The notes beneath the pieces were generated by a model. It searched no databases. It had not been told where the DNA came from and worked only from the letters and a program-made list of their open reading frames with translations. A program made the translations under genes and the position numbers. 8,596 nt of DNA. Origin: Actinomycetospora sp. GTDB lineage: Bacteria; Actinomycetota; Actinomycetes; Mycobacteriales; Pseudonocardiaceae. This document shows positions 6,268-8,596 of this stretch, piece after piece; position 1 is the first letter of the stretch; each line of letters opens with the position of its first letter. Location: NCBI GenBank assembly GCA_025925615.1, contig JAICLN010000178.1:1-8596 (forward strand), read 5' to 3'.

Positions 6268-6759
6268 TCAGCCCGCGGCCACCTCGGCCGGCGCCACGTC
6301 GAGCTGCACGGCGTCCCCGACCGCGATCGTCCCCGAGGTCAGCACCCGGCAGATCGCTCCCCCGCGGTCGTGCATCGCCCGCGCCGCGCCCGGTCCGACG
6401 GAGGTCTCCATGACGCGGCACGGGGCGGCCTTGCGCACGACCTCCAGCTCGACGTCGCCGATCACCAGCCGCGCACCCGGCGTCGTCGGGACCCGGCCGT
6501 GATCGAGCGTGACGTTGCGCCGGGTCGCCGATGCGGAAACCGAAGCGCCCCACGCCGCGCCGGCCTCGACGAGCTCCTCCAGCGACTGGACGGACACGTG
6601 ACGGTGCCGGGTGCCGAAGTAGCGGTCGCCGACGAGGCCGCGCCCGGCCTCGGCCTCGACGTGGTCCACGGCCACCATCGGCGCCTTCCGCACCGGCGCC
6701 ACGTGCAGGGCGGCGACCCTGGCCGGGGCGAGCGGAGCGACGGGGGACGGCTCGAGCAC
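6268..6759 (-). CDS. MOSC-domain protein
   Basis: MOSC domains occur in the C-terminus of molybdenum cofactor sulfurase and in small stand-alone proteins such as YiiM, thought to handle sulfur for the molybdenum cofactor or to reduce N-hydroxylated compounds with partners. With the start chosen here the protein has 163 residues: VAALHVAPVRKAPM, then GRGLVGDRYF (39-48), HVSVQSLEELVEAG, RRNVTLDHG, GDVELEV, KAAPCRVME with the conserved Cys114, and GGAICRVLTSGTIAVGD (133-149). The start is uncertain. GTG 6759 lies 7 nt after a TACGGT box and begins close to the domain edge, as stand-alone MOSC proteins do; GTG 6807 would add 16 residues of Arg/Pro/Gly-rich sequence and has only a weak GAG-type ribosome site. 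Convergent with the hydrolase, divergent from the GMC gene. Partner and substrate are unknown. Confidence 0.88.
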   Translation of the reverse strand: MLEPSPVAPLAPARVAALHVAPVRKAPMVAVDHVEAEAGRGLVGDRYFGTRHRHVSVQSLEELVEAGAAWGASVSASATRRNVTLDHGRVPTTPGARLVIGDVELEVVRKAAPCRVMETSVGPGAARAMHDRGGAICRVLTSGTIAVGDAVQLDVAPAEVAAG

Positions 6760-6766
6760 GGGCTCC

Positions 6767-6772
6767 ACCGTA
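6767..6772 (-). promoter_or_regulatory. Predicted -10 box of the MOSC gene
   Basis: TACGGT (6772-6767, minus strand) precedes GTG 6759 by 7 nt, the same spacing as at the metY leader ORF. No matching -35 box is seen. If the gene really starts at GTG 6807 this match is coincidental. Confidence 0.35.
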
Positions 6773-6798
6773 CGAGCGCGCCGACCCGGCCCCCGAAC

Positions 6799-6844
6799 GA
6801 GCGGCACTCTCGCTCACGGAGAAGCAGCGAACGCGCCGTTCGCT
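6799..6844. repeat. Two inverted repeats in the MOSC-GMC control region
   Basis: AGCGAACG (6826-6833) is the perfect reverse complement of CGTTCGCT (6837-6844), with a 3-nt centre. Nearby, GAGCG (6799-6803) pairs with CGCTC (6811-6815) across 7 nt. Both lie upstream of the divergent gene starts. They could be operator sites or transcript hairpins. No regulator gene adjoins them. Confidence 0.55.
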
Positions 6845-6862
6845 CGGTGGAGGCACCCACTC

Positions 6863-6892
6863 TTGACAGGCTGCCAACAACTGGCGCACCGT
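6863..6892 (+). promoter_or_regulatory. Promoter of the GMC oxidoreductase gene
   Basis: A perfect TTGACA -35 box (6863-6868), 18-nt spacer and CACCGT (6887-6892), which keeps the two key bases of TANNNT. Seven nucleotides follow before the ATG at 6900, so the message would be leaderless. A short inverted repeat, GCCA-N5-TGGC (6873-6885), lies in the spacer and could be a repressor site. Confidence 0.6.
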
Positions 6893-6899
6893 CGTCGGC

Positions 6900-8596
6900 A
6901 TGGCGGACGAGCGCACCGATCACGACGTCGTGGTGATCGGCTCGGGGTTCGGGGGCGGGGTGGCCGCGCTGCGGGCCGCCGAGAAGGGCTATCGGGTCGC
7001 GGTGCTCGAGGCCGGCCGCCGGTTCGCCGACCACGAGTTCGCGCGCACCTCGTGGCACCTGCGCGACTTCCTCTGGGCGCCACGTCTCGGATGTCACGGC
7101 ATCTTCCGCATCGACCCGCTGCGCCACGTGCTCGTGCTGTCCGGGGCCGGGGTCGGCGGCGGGTCGCTGGTCTACGCGAACACCCTCTACCAGCCGCCGG
7201 CCCGCGTGTTCGCCGACGGGAGCTGGCCCGCCGTCGCCGACTGGCACGACGAGCTCGCCCCGCACTACGACCAGGCCTCGCGCATGCTCGGCGTCACCAC
7301 CTACCCCCGCACCTCCGCCGCGGACGCGGTGATGCGCGACGTCGCGGACGAGCTCGGCGTCGGGCACACCTACCGTCGCGCCGACGTCGGCGTCCTCTTC
7401 GGCTCCGAGCCCGACGTCGAGGTGGCCGACCCGTACTTCGGCGGCGCCGGCCCGGCCCGCCGCACCTGCCGGCACTGCGGCGAGTGCATGACCGGCTGCC
7501 GGCACAACGCGAAGAACACGGTCGCGAAGAACTACCTGCACCTCGCCGAGGCCGCCGGCGCCGTCGTGCACCCGCTCACCACGGTCACCGCCATCCGCCC
7601 GCGCCACGGCGACCAGACCGGCGCCTCCGGCTACGACGTCGAGGTCCGCGAGACGCCGCGCCCGGGCCGGAGGTCCCGACGACGGCTGCTGAGCGCGCAG
7701 CAGGTCGTCGTCGCGGCCTCGGCGCTGGGCACCCAGCGGCTGCTGAACCGGCAGCGGGCGCACCTCCCCCGCATCTCGGACCGGCTCGGGCACCGGGTGC
7801 GCACCAACTCCGAGGCCATCCTCGCGGCCCGGACCCCCGACCCCGCCGCCGATTTCACCGACGGCGTCTCCATCACCTCCTCGATCCACGTCGACGAGAA
7901 CACCCACGTCGAGCCGGTCCGCTACGGGCACGGCTCGAACCTGCTGGCGCTGATGTCGGCGATGCTCATCGACGGCACGCCGGACGCGGACGACCCGACG
8001 ATCGGCCGGCACGGGCCGGGACTGCGGCGCGTCCTCTCCGCCGTCCTGCGCCGTCGTCGGGAGCTGGCGCTGATCCACCGCCCGAAGCACTGGTCCGAGC
8101 AGTCGATCGTGCTGCTGGTGATGCAGACGCTGAACAACTCGCTGACGCTGCACCCGCGCCGCTTCCTGCCCGGGCTGGCCAGCAGGCCCACCGACGGCGA
8201 GGGCAACCCGCCGTGGATCCCGGCCGGGCACGAGGTCGCCCGCCGGGTCGCGCGACGGATTCGCGGCGTACCGGTCGGCGCCGCGTCGAGCCTCGCGAAC
8301 ATCCCGGTCACCGGGCACTTCCTCGGCGGCGCGGTCCTCGGCACGACCCCCGACGACGGCGTCGTCGACCCCTACCACCGCCTGCACGGCCACCCGGGCA
8401 TCCACGTGATGGACGGCTCGACGGTGCCGTCGAACCTCGGCGTGAATCCCTCCCTGACGATCACCGCGCTCGCCGAGCGGGCGATGTCGCTCTGGCCGAA
8501 CGCCGGTGACGCCGATCCCCGCCCCGCGCCCGGCGAGCCCTACTGCCGCGTCGACCCGGTCGCGCCCCGGCGGCCCGCCGTCCCGGTCGACGCCCC
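6900..8596 (+). CDS. choD: GMC-family FAD oxidoreductase, ChoD-like (cholesterol oxidase family), 3' end cut
   Basis: 565 codons are present with the frame open at the window edge; the recalled M. tuberculosis ChoD (Rv3409c) is about 578 residues and aligns by eye along the whole length, so perhaps 10-20 residues are missing. N-terminal FAD fold: VVVIGSGFGGGVAALRAAEKGYRVAVLEAG with the dinucleotide motif at 14-19 and Glu37 for the ribose; LWAPRLGCHGI; GAGVGGGSLVYAN (82-94). A Cys cluster C-x2-C-x2-C-x3-C (190, 193, 196, 200) follows DPYFGGAGPARR. C-terminal GMC part: SSIHVDENTHVEPVRYG, NIPVTGHFLGG with His473, and GVNPSLTITALAERAMSLWP with Asn516, the His/Asn pair expected of this fold. Flavin-dependent oxidation of a sterol or other alcohol is the family role, but ChoD-type proteins have disputed cholesterol activity, so the substrate is open. 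No signal peptide; cytoplasmic. The ATG follows a TTGACA promoter with no leader. Confidence 0.94.
   Translation, partial: MADERTDHDVVVIGSGFGGGVAALRAAEKGYRVAVLEAGRRFADHEFARTSWHLRDFLWAPRLGCHGIFRIDPLRHVLVLSGAGVGGGSLVYANTLYQPPARVFADGSWPAVADWHDELAPHYDQASRMLGVTTYPRTSAADAVMRDVADELGVGHTYRRADVGVLFGSEPDVEVADPYFGGAGPARRTCRHCGECMTGCRHNAKNTVAKNYLHLAEAAGAVVHPLTTVTAIRPRHGDQTGASGYDVEVRETPRPGRRSRRRLLSAQQVVVAASALGTQRLLNRQRAHLPRISDRLGHRVRTNSEAILAARTPDPAADFTDGVSITSSIHVDENTHVEPVRYGHGSNLLALMSAMLIDGTPDADDPTIGRHGPGLRRVLSAVLRRRRELALIHRPKHWSEQSIVLLVMQTLNNSLTLHPRRFLPGLASRPTDGEGNPPWIPAGHEVARRVARRIRGVPVGAASSLANIPVTGHFLGGAVLGTTPDDGVVDPYHRLHGHPGIHVMDGSTVPSNLGVNPSLTITALAERAMSLWPNAGDADPRPAPGEPYCRVDPVAPRRPAVPVDA

Noticed and set aside
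6462..8405. 647-codon minus-strand ORF antisense to the GMC oxidoreductase
   Set aside because: The plus strand encodes a full ChoD-like protein over the same span; the antisense product is low-complexity Arg/Ala/Gly/Val with no motif.

Overview
The window is very GC-rich (about 73% by eye). Codons are strongly G/C-ending, GTG and TTG starts are common, and several genes appear to start without a leader directly behind TANNNT-type -10 boxes. Together with a close match of one gene to the mycobacterial ChoD family and a metY-metX pair of actinobacterial type, this points to a chromosomal segment of a high-GC actinomycete, probably Pseudonocardiaceae-like. The genus assignment is inference. Both ends cut through genes.

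Layout, left to right. (1) 1-2462, minus strand: a methionine-biosynthesis unit. It is read from about 2470 leftward: a candidate leaderless 31-codon leader ORF (2367-2462), then metY (O-acetylhomoserine sulfhydrylase, 1002-2318), then metX (homoserine O-acetyltransferase, start at 1005, C-terminus beyond the window). metX overlaps metY by GTGA. (2) 2481-3107, minus strand: a small protein that looks like a diverged DinB / mycothiol-dependent maleylpyruvate isomerase-type four-helix protein. (3) 3108-3544: a gene-free, repeat-rich stretch with a 16-bp tandem repeat and a 52-bp-spaced motif array that switches orientation in the middle. (4) 5184 down to 3545, minus strand: a two-gene operon with an ArsR-type winged-helix regulator followed by a PEP mutase/isocitrate lyase superfamily protein. 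(5) 5278-6168, plus strand: an alpha/beta hydrolase of the kynurenine formamidase-like type, divergent from the regulator. A near-perfect 22-bp palindrome (5231-5252) sits between the two promoters. (6) 6169-6267: a convergent gap holding a strong stem-loop. (7) 6268-6759 (or 6807), minus strand: a MOSC-domain protein. (8) 6900 to the window end, plus strand: a GMC-family FAD oxidoreductase closely resembling mycobacterial ChoD, with a TTGACA promoter and an apparently leaderless ATG.

How the genes work together. MetX and MetY carry out consecutive steps: homoserine to O-acetylhomoserine, then sulfhydrylation to homocysteine. The ArsR-type regulator probably controls itself, the downstream PEP mutase-like gene and the divergent hydrolase through the shared palindrome. 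The MOSC and GMC genes are divergent and share a control region with two inverted repeats, but no functional link between them is evident.

The most interesting signal is in front of metY. The leader ORF has coding-like composition and is predicted to be leaderless. Its single Cys codon lies inside a 9-nt segment complementary to the metY Shine-Dalgarno region, which is an arrangement suited to cysteine-responsive attenuation. I see no CRISPR array, tRNA, rRNA, insertion sequence or defence system here.
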